Assembly (NCBI GenBank): GCA_910589085.1
Contig: CAJUSG010000062.1
Location: 1-12,665 of the forward strand
Direction of reading: 5' to 3'
From: an uncultured Oscillospiraceae bacterium
Lineage (GTDB): Bacteria; Bacillota; Clostridia; Oscillospirales; Oscillospiraceae
DNA: 12,665 nt
Shown here: positions 6,590 through 12,665 of the stretch, piece by piece
Layout of the letters: each line of letters opens with the position of its first letter
Position numbering within the stretch: the first letter of the stretch is position 1
Notes under the pieces: generated by a model
Told to the model about the DNA's origin: nothing
Seen by the model: only the letters and a program-made list of their open reading frames with translations
Databases searched by the model: none
Position numbers and translations under genes: made by a program

Positions 6590-8224
6590 TTATCCCTGGT
6601 TCTGCGCCTCCACCAGGCGCACGCCGCAGTACTTCTCCCGCAGCCTTGGCTTCTCAATTTTTCCCGTGGGGTTGCGGGGTACGTCGGCAAAAATGATCCT
6701 CCTGGGGCGCTTGTACCGGGGCAGGTCCATGCAGAACTGGTTGATCTCGCTCTCGGTGCAGGTCATGCCCTCCTTAATCTGGATGATGGCGGCGGCGATC
6801 TCCCCCAGCCGCTTGTCGGGCAGGCCGATCACGGCCACATCATGCACCTTGGGGTAGGCGGTGAGGAAGTCCTCGATCTGCACGGGGTACAGGTTCTCGC
6901 CGCCCGAGATGATGACGTCCTTCTTCCGGTCCACCAGGAAGATAAAGCCGTCCTCGTCCTGGCGGGCCATGTCGCCGGTGTGAAGCCAGCCGTTTTCCAG
7001 CACCTCATCGGTGGCCTCGGGGTTGTGGTAATAGCACACCATCACGCCGGGTCCCTTGACACACAGCTCGCCCACGTCCCCCTGGGCCACCGGGACATTC
7101 TGCTCGTCCACAATTTTGATTTTCCAGCCGTAGCCGGGGACGCCGATGGCCCCCACCTTGTGTACATGGTCCACCCCCAGGTGGACGCAGCCCGGGCCGG
7201 TGGACTCGGACAGGCCGTAGTTGGTGTCATATTTGTGGTGGGGGAAGTAGCTCAGCCAGTGCCTGATCAGGGAGGGGGGCACCGGCTGGGCGCCGATGTG
7301 CATCAGCCGCCACTGGGACAGCTGAAAATCCTCGATTTTCAGGTCGCCCCGGTCCAGGGCGGCCAAAATATCCTGGGCCCAGGGCACCAGCAGCCAGACG
7401 ATGGTACACTTCTCCTGGCTGGCCGCCTGGAAAATGGCGGAGGGGGAGTTGCCCTTGAGGAGCACCGCGCGGCTGCCGGTAAACAGGGAGCCGAACCAGT
7501 GCATCTTGGCCCCGGTGTGATACAGGGGCGGGATGCACAAAAACACATCCTCGTGGGTGGTCTCGTGGTGGATGGCCTCCATCCGGGCGGCCTGCATCAG
7601 GGCGGCGTGCTTGAGCAGAATGGCCTTGGGGAAGCCGGTGGTGCCCGAGGAGTAGTAGATGGCCCCCTCGTCCTCGTCGTCCACCAGCACCTTGGGGGCC
7701 CGGCTGGAGCAGTTGGCGGTGGCACGCAGATAGTCCTCGGCAAAGGAGGGGCAGTGCTCCCCCACGAAAAACAGCAGCATCTGCCGGGAAATTTTTGGAA
7801 CAATGGCCTCCATCCGGCCGGTGAACTCCGGGCCGAAGAAGAGGACGTCGGCGTCAGCCAGCCGCAGGCAGTAGTCGATCTCGTCAGAGGTATAGCGGAA
7901 GTTCAGGGGGACGGCGATGGCCCCGGTTTTTAAGATACCGAAGTAGATGGGCAGCCACTCCAGGCAGTTCATCAGCAGGACGGCCACCTTCTGGCCCTTG
8001 CGGATCCCCCGGCCCAGCAGCATATTGGCCACCCGGTTGGCCTTTTCGTCAAAGACCGACCAGGTAATCTCCCGGCGGTAGGGGGCGTCGCCGGTGGGCT
8101 GAATCAGCTCATACTCCTGCCAGGAGACCCGCTGCTCCTCCCGAACCTCGGGGTTGATCTCCACCAGGGCGACCTCGTCGCCATACAGCTTGCTGTTGCG
8201 CTCCAGCAGATCAGTGATAGGCAT
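6590..8224 (-). CDS. AMP-forming acyl-CoA synthetase (fatty-acid/carboxylate CoA ligase)
   Basis: A 544-residue cytosolic ANL-superfamily ligase that makes acyl-adenylate from ATP and a carboxylic acid, then acyl-CoA. Motifs in order: phosphate loop YYSSGTTGFPKA at 190-201 (Ala in the place of the usual final Gly), PPLYHTGAKMHW at 232-243, adenine-binding NYGLSESTGPG at 335-345, GWLHTGDMARQDEDGF at 412-427 with the ATP-binding Asp418, DRKKDVIISGGENLYPVQIE at 432-451 (hinge and CoA domain), and PRNPTGKIEK at 516-525 with the candidate catalytic Lys522. Length is normal. Substrate chain length cannot be read from sequence; medium/long-chain fatty or aromatic acids are possible. ATG at 8224 has AAAGGAA 8 nt upstream. 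It has its own strong promoter with a palindrome on the start site, so it is probably repressor-controlled. No acyl-CoA dehydrogenase or thioesterase gene is adjacent. Confidence 0.93.
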   Translation of the reverse strand: MPITDLLERNSKLYGDEVALVEINPEVREEQRVSWQEYELIQPTGDAPYRREITWSVFDEKANRVANMLLGRGIRKGQKVAVLLMNCLEWLPIYFGILKTGAIAVPLNFRYTSDEIDYCLRLADADVLFFGPEFTGRMEAIVPKISRQMLLFFVGEHCPSFAEDYLRATANCSSRAPKVLVDDEDEGAIYYSSGTTGFPKAILLKHAALMQAARMEAIHHETTHEDVFLCIPPLYHTGAKMHWFGSLFTGSRAVLLKGNSPSAIFQAASQEKCTIVWLLVPWAQDILAALDRGDLKIEDFQLSQWRLMHIGAQPVPPSLIRHWLSYFPHHKYDTNYGLSESTGPGCVHLGVDHVHKVGAIGVPGYGWKIKIVDEQNVPVAQGDVGELCVKGPGVMVCYYHNPEATDEVLENGWLHTGDMARQDEDGFIFLVDRKKDVIISGGENLYPVQIEDFLTAYPKVHDVAVIGLPDKRLGEIAAAIIQIKEGMTCTESEINQFCMDLPRYKRPRRIIFADVPRNPTGKIEKPRLREKYCGVRLVEAQNQG

Positions 8225-8243
8225 TACGCTCGTTCCTTTCCAA

Positions 8244-8257
8244 ACGGATATGTCCGT
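8244..8257. promoter_or_regulatory. Short palindrome ACGGA-TATG-TCCGT in the acyl-CoA synthetase leader
   Basis: Five-bp perfect arms around TATG, 14 bp in all, located between the larger start-site palindrome and the ribosome binding site. It may be a second protein site or a small RNA hairpin; significance is uncertain. Confidence 0.35.
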
Positions 8258-8260
8258 ATT

Positions 8261-8286
8261 ACTTTATTGGTTTTAACCGCTAAAGT
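8261..8286. promoter_or_regulatory. 26-bp interrupted palindrome on the acyl-CoA synthetase start site, probable operator
   Basis: Outer arms ACTTTA/TAAAGT and inner arms GGTT/AACC are perfectly symmetric about 8273/8274, with only two unpaired bases per half and two at the centre. It touches the -10 box (8287-8292) and covers the predicted start near 8280, the classic place for a repressor. TetR- or FadR/FapR-like regulators of fatty-acid genes use such sites; no candidate regulator is in the window. Confidence 0.6.
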
Positions 8287-8315
8287 ATTGTAATCCATTT
8301 GTGGGGCCTTGTCAA
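8287..8315 (-). promoter_or_regulatory. Sigma-A-type promoter of the acyl-CoA synthetase gene
   Basis: Minus strand: perfect -35 TTGACA (8315-8310), 17-bp spacer, -10 TACAAT (8292-8287). No strong terminator is visible between spmB and this promoter, so some read-through from spmAB is possible. Confidence 0.85.
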
Positions 8316-8334
8316 GAGGAAAAGCGTTTTTATG

Positions 8335-8865
8335 TCAAATTCCTGATCCAAAGCAAATTCTCACCGCCCAGGCCGCGGCTAAAAATCCCGTGAGGTCGGC
8401 GCACAGGGCGGCGGGGACAGCGTAGCGGGTTTTGGTGATACCCACAGCGCCAAAGTAGACGGCAATGGTGTAGAAGGTGGTCTCGGTAGAGCCCAGCATG
8501 ACAGCGGCGGTGCGCCCCAGGTCGGAGTCGGGGCCGTAGGTGGAGATCAGCTCCGCGCCCACACCCAGGGCGGCGGAGCCGCTGATGGGGCGCACCAGCA
8601 TCAGGGGGAGCAGCTCCGAGGGCAGGCCCAGCCGGTCCAGGGCCGGGGCCAGCGCCCCCGCCAGCAGCTCCAGGGCTCCGGAGGCCCGGAGCATATATAC
8701 CGCAGTCATCAGCCCGACCAGGGCGGGGATGATTTTAACCAGGGTCTCCAGCCCGGAGCCCGCCCCCTGGACAAGGGCGGAGTAGACATCCACCCCCCGC
8801 CCGGCGGCGTACAGGGCGATGGACGCGATGGTCAGCGGAACCAGCATGGTGAAGAACAGGTCCAT
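8335..8865 (-). CDS. spmB: Spore maturation protein B
   Basis: A 176-residue membrane protein of the nucleoside-recognition/Gate family. With SpmA it is needed in Bacillus and Clostridium for full dehydration of the spore core and so for heat resistance; the transported molecule is unknown. Visible features are an N-terminal hydrophobic helix (FFTMLVPLTIASIALYAAG), the conserved IIPALVGLMTAVYMLRASGAL segment, LVRPISGSAALGVGAELI near residues 92-109 and GSTETTFYTIAVYFGAVGI, all strongly typical of SpmB. The frame is open further upstream but inside spmA; the real start is the ATG at 8863-8865, with GGAGGG 6 nt upstream. It begins 1 nt after the spmA stop, so the two are translationally coupled. 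Confidence 0.93.
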   Translation of the reverse strand: MDLFFTMLVPLTIASIALYAAGRGVDVYSALVQGAGSGLETLVKIIPALVGLMTAVYMLRASGALELLAGALAPALDRLGLPSELLPLMLVRPISGSAALGVGAELISTYGPDSDLGRTAAVMLGSTETTFYTIAVYFGAVGITKTRYAVPAALCADLTGFLAAAWAVRICFGSGI

Positions 8866-8866
8866 C

Positions 8867-9445
8867 TCAATCCCTCCAGATTTTTGAAAAAATAATACAG
8901 GCCAGAATACCCACCCCCACCGACAGGGACGAGGCCAGCCACACGGCGGGTAGGATATCGAAGGGGGCGGCACAGCCCTGGGCGGCCCGGACAGAGGCCA
9001 CCGTGGTCGGGATGAGCTGGATGGATGCGGTGTTGCAGACCACCAGCATACACAGGCTGTCCGAGGCCACGCCGGGACTGCGGCGTGCCAGACGGCGGGC
9101 CGCCTCCAGGCCCAGGGGCGTGGCGGCGCTGCCCAGGCCCAGCAGGTTGGCCGAAACATTGGCGGAGATGCTGTCCATCGTCTCCGCGTCCCGGGCAGCC
9201 TGGGGGAAAAGCCGGCGCAGAACGGGCCCCAGCATCTGAGACAGCTTGTCGGCCAGCCCCGACCGGCGCATGACCTCCATCACCCCCGTCCACAGACACA
9301 GCATCCCCGCGATGGACAGGGCCAGTTGTACCGCCGCCGAGGTGCCCTCCACCGCCGCCGCAGCCACCTCCGGCCCCCGGCCCGTGGCCAGGCCGCACAG
9401 GATGGAAATTACCACCATCCCCGTCCAGATTACCGTCATTGTCAA
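8867..9445 (-). CDS. spmA: Spore maturation protein A
   Basis: A 192-residue membrane protein, partner of SpmB in spore core dehydration. The conserved core SANVSANLLGLGSAATPLGLEAAR and SDSLCMLVVCNTASIQLIPTTV are diagnostic, and the start TVIWTGMVVISILCGL matches the family, which begins just before an IW. Three starts are possible: ATG at 9469 (no ribosome binding site, eight extra residues), TTG at 9445 and ATG at 9439. I chose TTG because AGGGGTG (9458-9452) stands 6 nt before it; the ATG at 9439 is 12 nt away and remains possible. The gene diverges from the AbrB-type gene across a 250-bp AT-rich region. Identity is sure, the exact start is not. Confidence 0.9.
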   Translation of the reverse strand: MTMTVIWTGMVVISILCGLATGRGPEVAAAAVEGTSAAVQLALSIAGMLCLWTGVMEVMRRSGLADKLSQMLGPVLRRLFPQAARDAETMDSISANVSANLLGLGSAATPLGLEAARRLARRSPGVASDSLCMLVVCNTASIQLIPTTVASVRAAQGCAAPFDILPAVWLASSLSVGVGILACIIFSKIWRD

Positions 9446-9492
9446 GCTGTCCACCCCTCTCTTGTCCATCTATACGCGGCAACTGGAAAATC

Positions 9493-9520
9493 ATGTATGG
9501 GAGAAAACCAATAATTTACA
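9493..9520 (-). promoter_or_regulatory. Possible mother-cell sigma-E-type promoter of spmAB
   Basis: Minus strand: CATACAT (9499-9493) matches the sigma-E -10 consensus, with TGTAAAT (9520-9514) 14 bp upstream as a poor -35. spmAB of Bacillus subtilis is under sporulation control, which makes this reasonable, but the -35 match is weak. No sigma-A promoter for spmA stands out. Confidence 0.35.
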
Positions 9521-9593
9521 AAAAAATCCAGCTCATAACCTCTTTTCCACAAAATTTCTACATTTTTCACCCCATTTTGCCCGATAGAAACAG

Positions 9594-9622
9594 TTGACAT
9601 TGCTTTTTTTTACCGCTACAAT
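9594..9622 (+). promoter_or_regulatory. Sigma-A-type promoter of the AbrB-type gene
   Basis: Perfect -35 TTGACA (9594-9599), 17-bp spacer with a run of T, -10 TACAAT (9617-9622). Predicted start near 9629. A small GGGG/CCCC hairpin (9647-9660) lies in the leader. Confidence 0.87.
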
Positions 9623-9692
9623 ATAGGTGAGAATAAATGACATACTGGGGACTGGACCCCGGGGCCGTGAAAGATAAAAAGGAGGCAATAAC

Positions 9693-9944
9693 ATGAAATC
9701 CACTGGCATTGTCCGAAAGGTGGACGAACTGGGCCGCATCGTACTGCCCATCGAACTGCGCCGCACTCTGGATATCGAGGAGAAGGACTCCTTGGAAATC
9801 TACATGGACGGCCCGTCCATCGTGCTGAGAAAGTTCCAGCCCGCCTGTATTTTCTGCGACGAAGAGAAGGACATCATCGAGTTTCGCGGGAAAAATGTGT
9901 GCCCCAAATGCTTCCAGGAAATGAGCGCAGCCTTTCAGAAGTGA
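9693..9944 (+). CDS. AbrB-family transcriptional regulator with C-terminal C4 zinc motif
   Basis: An 83-residue DNA-binding protein. Residues 1-48 are a complete AbrB/SpoVT/MazE swapped-hairpin domain that is very close to AbrB and Abh of Bacillus (MKSTGIVRKVDELGRIVLPI, ELRRTL, then KDSLEIYMD). AbrB-type proteins bind DNA as dimers or tetramers and repress stationary-phase genes during exponential growth. Instead of the Bacillus AbrB multimerisation tail, residues 50-76 carry C52-x2-C55 and C70-x2-C73, a probable zinc ribbon. ATG has AAGGAGG 7 nt upstream. It is monocistronic: strong promoter before, perfect hairpin after. It lies divergent from spmAB, so it could influence that pair. Regulator class is sure; targets are unknown, and it is not necessarily the orthologue of abrB. 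Confidence 0.93.
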   Translation: MKSTGIVRKVDELGRIVLPIELRRTLDIEEKDSLEIYMDGPSIVLRKFQPACIFCDEEKDIIEFRGKNVCPKCFQEMSAAFQK

Positions 9945-9953
9945 TTGACAGTA

Positions 9954-9985
9954 AAGCAGGCCCCCGGCTGACCGGGGGCCTGCTT
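9954..9985 (+). terminator. Terminator hairpin after the AbrB-type gene
   Basis: Perfect 14-bp stem AAGCAGGCCCCCGG/CCGGGGGCCTGCTT with a CTGA loop, starting 9 nt after the TGA. The tail (TTCGTGTCTGTC) is a poor U-tract. Confidence 0.75.
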
Positions 9986-10010
9986 CGTGTCTGTCGGAAC
10001 CACTGAATAT

Positions 10011-10042
10011 TTTCAGGGCCGCCCCGGCGGGCGGCCCTGAAA
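10011..10042 (-). terminator. Terminator hairpin after the exported-protein gene
   Basis: Perfect 14-bp stem TTTCAGGGCCGCCC/GGGCGGCCCTGAAA with a 4-nt loop, 6 nt after the stop of the minus-strand gene; the tail on that strand is ATATTC, not a real U-tract. Being symmetric, it may also stop transcripts from the left. Confidence 0.7.
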
Positions 10043-10048
10043 CTTCAC

Positions 10049-10690
10049 TCAGCCATGTTCAAAAATGGTCAGCTCCACAATGGCGCAGCCCAGCATGTTA
10101 TCCCGGGGCTGAAGCAGGGCCTGAAACCGGACCAGGTCAGAGCCGTCCGGCAGGTAGACCAGCGCGCCGGTCAGCAGCAGACCCTCGGCGGTCTTCTCCT
10201 GGCTGTCCACCTGAATTTGGGACAGACCGTCCTCGCCGCAGACGGCGCGGAAGGCGTTCTTCCCGGGTTCAAAGGTAAGGCGGTCCTCCAGGGAGGCGGG
10301 CAGGGCGCCCAGCCCCTCCAGGGAGGTGCTCAGGGCGGCGGCATAGTCGTTCACCGTCTCGGCGGGGAGCAGCAGCGTGTCCTCCGCAGCCTCGCCCCGC
10401 CAGTCCAGCTGGCCGTAGAGGGAGAGCATATTGTAAAGCCCCTCCCAGACCAGCTCGCGGTCAGTCGGGGTAAAGGAACCGGCCTCCTGATTCATCAGGG
10501 CCAACACCAGCCCGTGAAGGGCCGGCGACATGGATTCCGCCGCGCTGGTCTGGGCGGGGGTACGCCCGGGAAGATACTCATAGACCTGGCTGGCGGCAGG
10601 GGCCTCCTCAGCACTGGCCGGGGACACACTGTTTACAGGTAAAATGAGCATAGAGACGGCAAGAGCGGACACCAGCAATTTTTTCCACAT
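10049..10690 (-). CDS. Exported protein of unknown function
   Basis: A 213-residue protein I do not recognise. Residues 1-27 form a clear signal peptide (MWKKLL, hydrophobic ALAVSMLILPV, cleavage likely after SPASA), with no lipobox cysteine. The mature part is acidic, has a helical N-terminal half (HGLVLALMNQEAG, ELVWEGLYNMLSLYGQLDW) and a C-terminal half of alternating strands (SQIQVDSQEKTAEGLLLTGALVYL, LGCAIVELTIFEHG), with one Cys in each half of the C-terminal region. An ATG 14 codons upstream is in frame, but GGAAAGGAGG sits 7 nt before the ATG at 10688-10690, and only that start puts the signal peptide at the N-terminus. It has its own promoter and faces pcrA divergently. Reality of the gene is fairly sure from the signal peptide, ribosome site and terminator. 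Confidence 0.8.
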   Translation of the reverse strand: MWKKLLVSALAVSMLILPVNSVSPASAEEAPAASQVYEYLPGRTPAQTSAAESMSPALHGLVLALMNQEAGSFTPTDRELVWEGLYNMLSLYGQLDWRGEAAEDTLLLPAETVNDYAAALSTSLEGLGALPASLEDRLTFEPGKNAFRAVCGEDGLSQIQVDSQEKTAEGLLLTGALVYLPDGSDLVRFQALLQPRDNMLGCAIVELTIFEHG

Positions 10691-10720
10691 GAGAAAGCCT
10701 CCTTTCCAGATTGTGCCTCT

Positions 10721-10729
10721 ATTGTAGCA
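10721..10729 (-). promoter_or_regulatory. Extended -10 promoter of the exported-protein gene
   Basis: Minus strand TGC-TACAAT (10729-10721), an extended -10; no good -35 is seen 16-18 bp upstream. The start would be about 25 nt before the ATG. Confidence 0.55.
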
Positions 10730-10754
10730 CACGGGGTATGTTACCTTCTTATCG

Positions 10755-10802
10755 AAGCTGTTACGAGCTGATGAAAATATGGTTACAAATTGGCAACAGC
10801 TT
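10755..10802. repeat. Inverted repeat AAGCTGTT/AACAGCTT upstream of pcrA
   Basis: Perfect 8-bp arms (10755-10762 and 10795-10802) flank a 32-bp AT-rich interval in the divergent region between the exported-protein gene and pcrA. It lies about 58 bp upstream of the pcrA -35 box. Function unknown; two separate half-sites for one protein are possible. The rest of this intergenic region holds only the two promoters and a weak ACAGG/CCTGT hairpin with a T-run (10834-10854). Confidence 0.4.
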
Positions 10803-10859
10803 GACTGTCCATCTCCAGTCTATGCGGCGGGAGACAGGGACATGCCTGTTTTTATCTGG

Positions 10860-10888
10860 TTGACCGGGGCAGTTATTTGGATTACAAT
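10860..10888 (+). promoter_or_regulatory. Sigma-A-type promoter of pcrA
   Basis: -35 TTGACC (10860-10865), 17-bp spacer, -10 TACAAT (10883-10888). Predicted start near 10895, leader about 45 nt with a small GCGGC/GCCGC hairpin. The 13 bases from the -10 onward are identical to those at the AbrB-type gene promoter. Confidence 0.8.
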
Positions 10889-10940
10889 ATAGGTGCGGCT
10901 GCGGCCGCCCCCACCACTTGGGAACAACAGGAGTGTACAT

Positions 10941-12665
10941 ATGTTAAACCATGAAAAGCAGCTTCGATTCTGCAAAGCCCGCCGGGGGGCCATCGCCCGG
11001 GAGTTTCCCCGGCTGAACCCGGAGCAGTGCAAGGCCGCCCTGGCCACCGAGGGGCCCCTCCTCCTGCTGGCCGGGGCGGGGAGCGGCAAGACCACCGTGC
11101 TCATCCACCGCATCGCCAACCTGATGAAGTACGGCCGGGGGTCGGACAGCGAGGAGGTGCCGGAGTCTGTCACAGAGGACGACCTGGCCTTTCTGGAGCG
11201 GTACGCCGAAACCGGCGAGGGGGACAGGGGGCGGCAGGAGCGGCTGTGCCGGCTGGACCCCGCCGCCCCCTGGACCATCCTGGCTATCACCTTTACCAAC
11301 AAGGCCGCCGGGGAGCTGAAGGAGCGCCTGGCCAATATGCTGGGCCCCTCCGCCAATGACATCTGGGCCAGCACCTTCCACTCCGCCTGCGTGCGCATCC
11401 TGCGCCGGGACATCGACAAGCTGGGCTTCTCCTCCTCCTTCACCATCTACGACACCGACGACTCCCTGCGGGTGGTGAAGGACATCCTCAAGGCCCAGAA
11501 CATCGACGACAAGCAGTTTCCTCCCCGGTCGGTGCTGGGCTATATCTCCCGGGCCAAGGACGCCATGAAGCTGGCCCCGGAGTATCTGGCCGAGTGTGAG
11601 AAGTCCGGCGACTTCCGGCTGACCAAAATCGCCAAAATTTACCTGGAGTACCAGCGCCGGCTGTGGGAGGCCAACGCCCTGGACTTTGACGACATCATCC
11701 TCCACACCGTCCGGCTGCTCCAGGGCTTTGAGGAGGTGCGGGTCTACTACCAGCGGAAATTCCGCTATGTGCTCATTGACGAGTACCAGGACACCAACAA
11801 TTTGCAGTACCTCCTGGCCTCCACCCTGGCGGGGGGATATGAGAACTTCTGTGTGGTGGGCGACGACGACCAGTCCATCTACCGCTTCCGGGGGGCCACC
11901 ATCGAGAATATCCTGTCCTTTGAGAAGCAGTACAAGGGGGCCAGGGTCATCCGGCTGGAGGAGAACTACCGCTCCACCGGCCACATTCTGGACGCGGCCA
12001 ACGCCGTGATCCGCAACAACCAGGGCCGGAAGGGCAAGGAGCTTTGGACCCGCGCCGGTCCGGGGGACGCCCTCCAGCTTTACACCGCCATGAACGAGAA
12101 CGACGAGGCCCAGTATGTGGCCAACAAAATTCTGGAGAATTTCGGCCAGGGCAGAAGGTGGAAGGACCACGCCGTCCTCTACCGGATGAACGCCCAGTCC
12201 AACCAGATGGAGCAGGCCTTCAAGCGCAGCGGCGTGCCCTACCGGATCATCGGCGGCACCCGGTTCTTTGACCGGGCGGAGGTAAAGGATGTGCTGTCCT
12301 ATCTGACCGTTCTGGACAACCCGGAGGACGATCTGCGCCTCACCCGGATCATCAACAACCCTCCCCGGGGCATCGGGGCCAAAACGGTTGAGATCGCCCA
12401 GGAGATCGCCCGCCGGGAAGAGAGCTCCTTCTACGCCGTCATCGACAACGCCGCCCTCTACCCCGAGCTGCAAAAGGCGGCCAAAAAGCTGGGAGAGTTT
12501 ACCAGGCTGATTCAGGAGCTGTACCAGCTGCTGGCGGAAAACCGGCTCTCCCTCCCCGACTTCTACGAGGAGCTGCTCTCCCGCACCGGCTACGCCGTCA
12601 TGCTGGAGACCAAAAACACCGTGGAGGACCGCACCCGGCTGGAGAACGTGCGGGAGCTGCTCACC
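10941..12665 (+). CDS. pcrA: ATP-dependent DNA helicase PcrA/UvrD, N-terminal 575 residues (3' end beyond window)
   Basis: Superfamily 1A 3'-5' DNA helicase that removes RecA and stalled polymerases and acts in nucleotide excision repair and rolling-circle replication. Visible motifs: Q motif LNPEQCKAAL (25-34), Walker A AGAGSGKTT (44-52), motif Ia AITFTNKAAGELKERL (115-130), ASTFHSACVRILR, Walker B VLIDEYQDTNNLQ (277-289), motif III VVGDDDQSIYRFRGA (305-319), motif IV LEENYRST (339-346), and the 2B region PPRGIGAKT (474-482). All catalytic residues in view are intact. Residues about 63-108 are an acidic insertion between the first helix after motif I and motif Ia, where the Bacillus enzyme has about ten residues. 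ATG has AGGAG 7 nt upstream and a strong promoter. The C-terminal part lies off the window. PcrA is preferred over RecB/AddA by motif spacing and the Firmicute context. Confidence 0.95.
   Translation, partial: MLNHEKQLRFCKARRGAIAREFPRLNPEQCKAALATEGPLLLLAGAGSGKTTVLIHRIANLMKYGRGSDSEEVPESVTEDDLAFLERYAETGEGDRGRQERLCRLDPAAPWTILAITFTNKAAGELKERLANMLGPSANDIWASTFHSACVRILRRDIDKLGFSSSFTIYDTDDSLRVVKDILKAQNIDDKQFPPRSVLGYISRAKDAMKLAPEYLAECEKSGDFRLTKIAKIYLEYQRRLWEANALDFDDIILHTVRLLQGFEEVRVYYQRKFRYVLIDEYQDTNNLQYLLASTLAGGYENFCVVGDDDQSIYRFRGATIENILSFEKQYKGARVIRLEENYRSTGHILDAANAVIRNNQGRKGKELWTRAGPGDALQLYTAMNENDEAQYVANKILENFGQGRRWKDHAVLYRMNAQSNQMEQAFKRSGVPYRIIGGTRFFDRAEVKDVLSYLTVLDNPEDDLRLTRIINNPPRGIGAKTVEIAQEIARREESSFYAVIDNAALYPELQKAAKKLGEFTRLIQELYQLLAENRLSLPDFYEELLSRTGYAVMLETKNTVEDRTRLENVRELLT

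Noticed and set aside
6842..7933. Plus-strand 363-codon open frame
   Set aside because: Antisense to the acyl-CoA synthetase; composition is typical of a GC shadow and no motif is seen.
8866..9159. Upstream extension of the spmB reading frame to 274 codons
   Set aside because: It overlaps spmA in another frame, and the family length and a ribosome site fit the ATG at 8865.
10834..10854. Weak ACAGG/CCTGT hairpin followed by T-run before pcrA
   Set aside because: Only a 5-bp stem, and no plus-strand gene just upstream whose transcript it could end.
10944..12473. Minus-strand 509-codon open frame
   Set aside because: It is the antisense shadow of pcrA, whose helicase motifs are unmistakable; the shadow protein is low-complexity Val/Gly/Leu.

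Overview
The window comes from a GC-rich, endospore-forming Firmicute of the Clostridia, most likely an Oscillospiraceae-type gut anaerobe (Flavonifractor/Pseudoflavonifractor-like). The grounds are the spore maturation pair spmA-spmB, an AbrB/SpoVT-type regulator, an S-layer-homology surface protein, strong AGGAGG ribosome binding sites and G/C-rich third codon positions. The genus is inference. I see no rRNA, tRNA, CRISPR array, insertion sequence or phage gene. Gene content is chromosomal rather than accessory.

Layout. From the left edge to about 9.47 kb every gene lies on the minus strand: mgtE (N-terminal part, running off the left edge), a DUF3048 lipoprotein, then a likely three-gene unit transcribed acyltransferase -> AIM24-family protein -> SLH/GLUG surface protein, then an AMP-forming acyl-CoA synthetase, then spmA-spmB. 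At about 9.6 kb a plus-strand gene for an AbrB-type regulator with a C4 zinc motif diverges from spmAB and converges on a minus-strand gene for an unknown exported protein. The plus-strand helicase gene pcrA then runs off the right edge.

Regulatory DNA is unusually legible. Six promoters of housekeeping type are visible, each with exactly 17 bp between the -35 and -10 boxes, and most genes end in clear hairpins. The most interesting non-coding element is the roughly 255-nt mgtE leader (693-949). It has its own promoter, several nested GC-rich hairpins, and a strong intrinsic terminator just before the mgtE ribosome binding site. That architecture is expected of a transcription-attenuating riboswitch, yet I cannot recognise the Mg2+ M-box consensus or another named class in it. 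A second notable element is a 26-bp interrupted palindrome lying on the transcription start of the acyl-CoA synthetase gene, a likely operator.

How the genes may work together: mgtE imports Mg2+ and is probably controlled in its leader. The acyltransferase/AIM24/SLH unit looks like a cell-envelope module. spmAB acts in the spore-forming cell, and the AbrB-type protein is a candidate transition-state regulator. The acyl-CoA synthetase activates a carboxylic acid, probably a fatty acid, under its own operator. PcrA serves DNA repair and replication.
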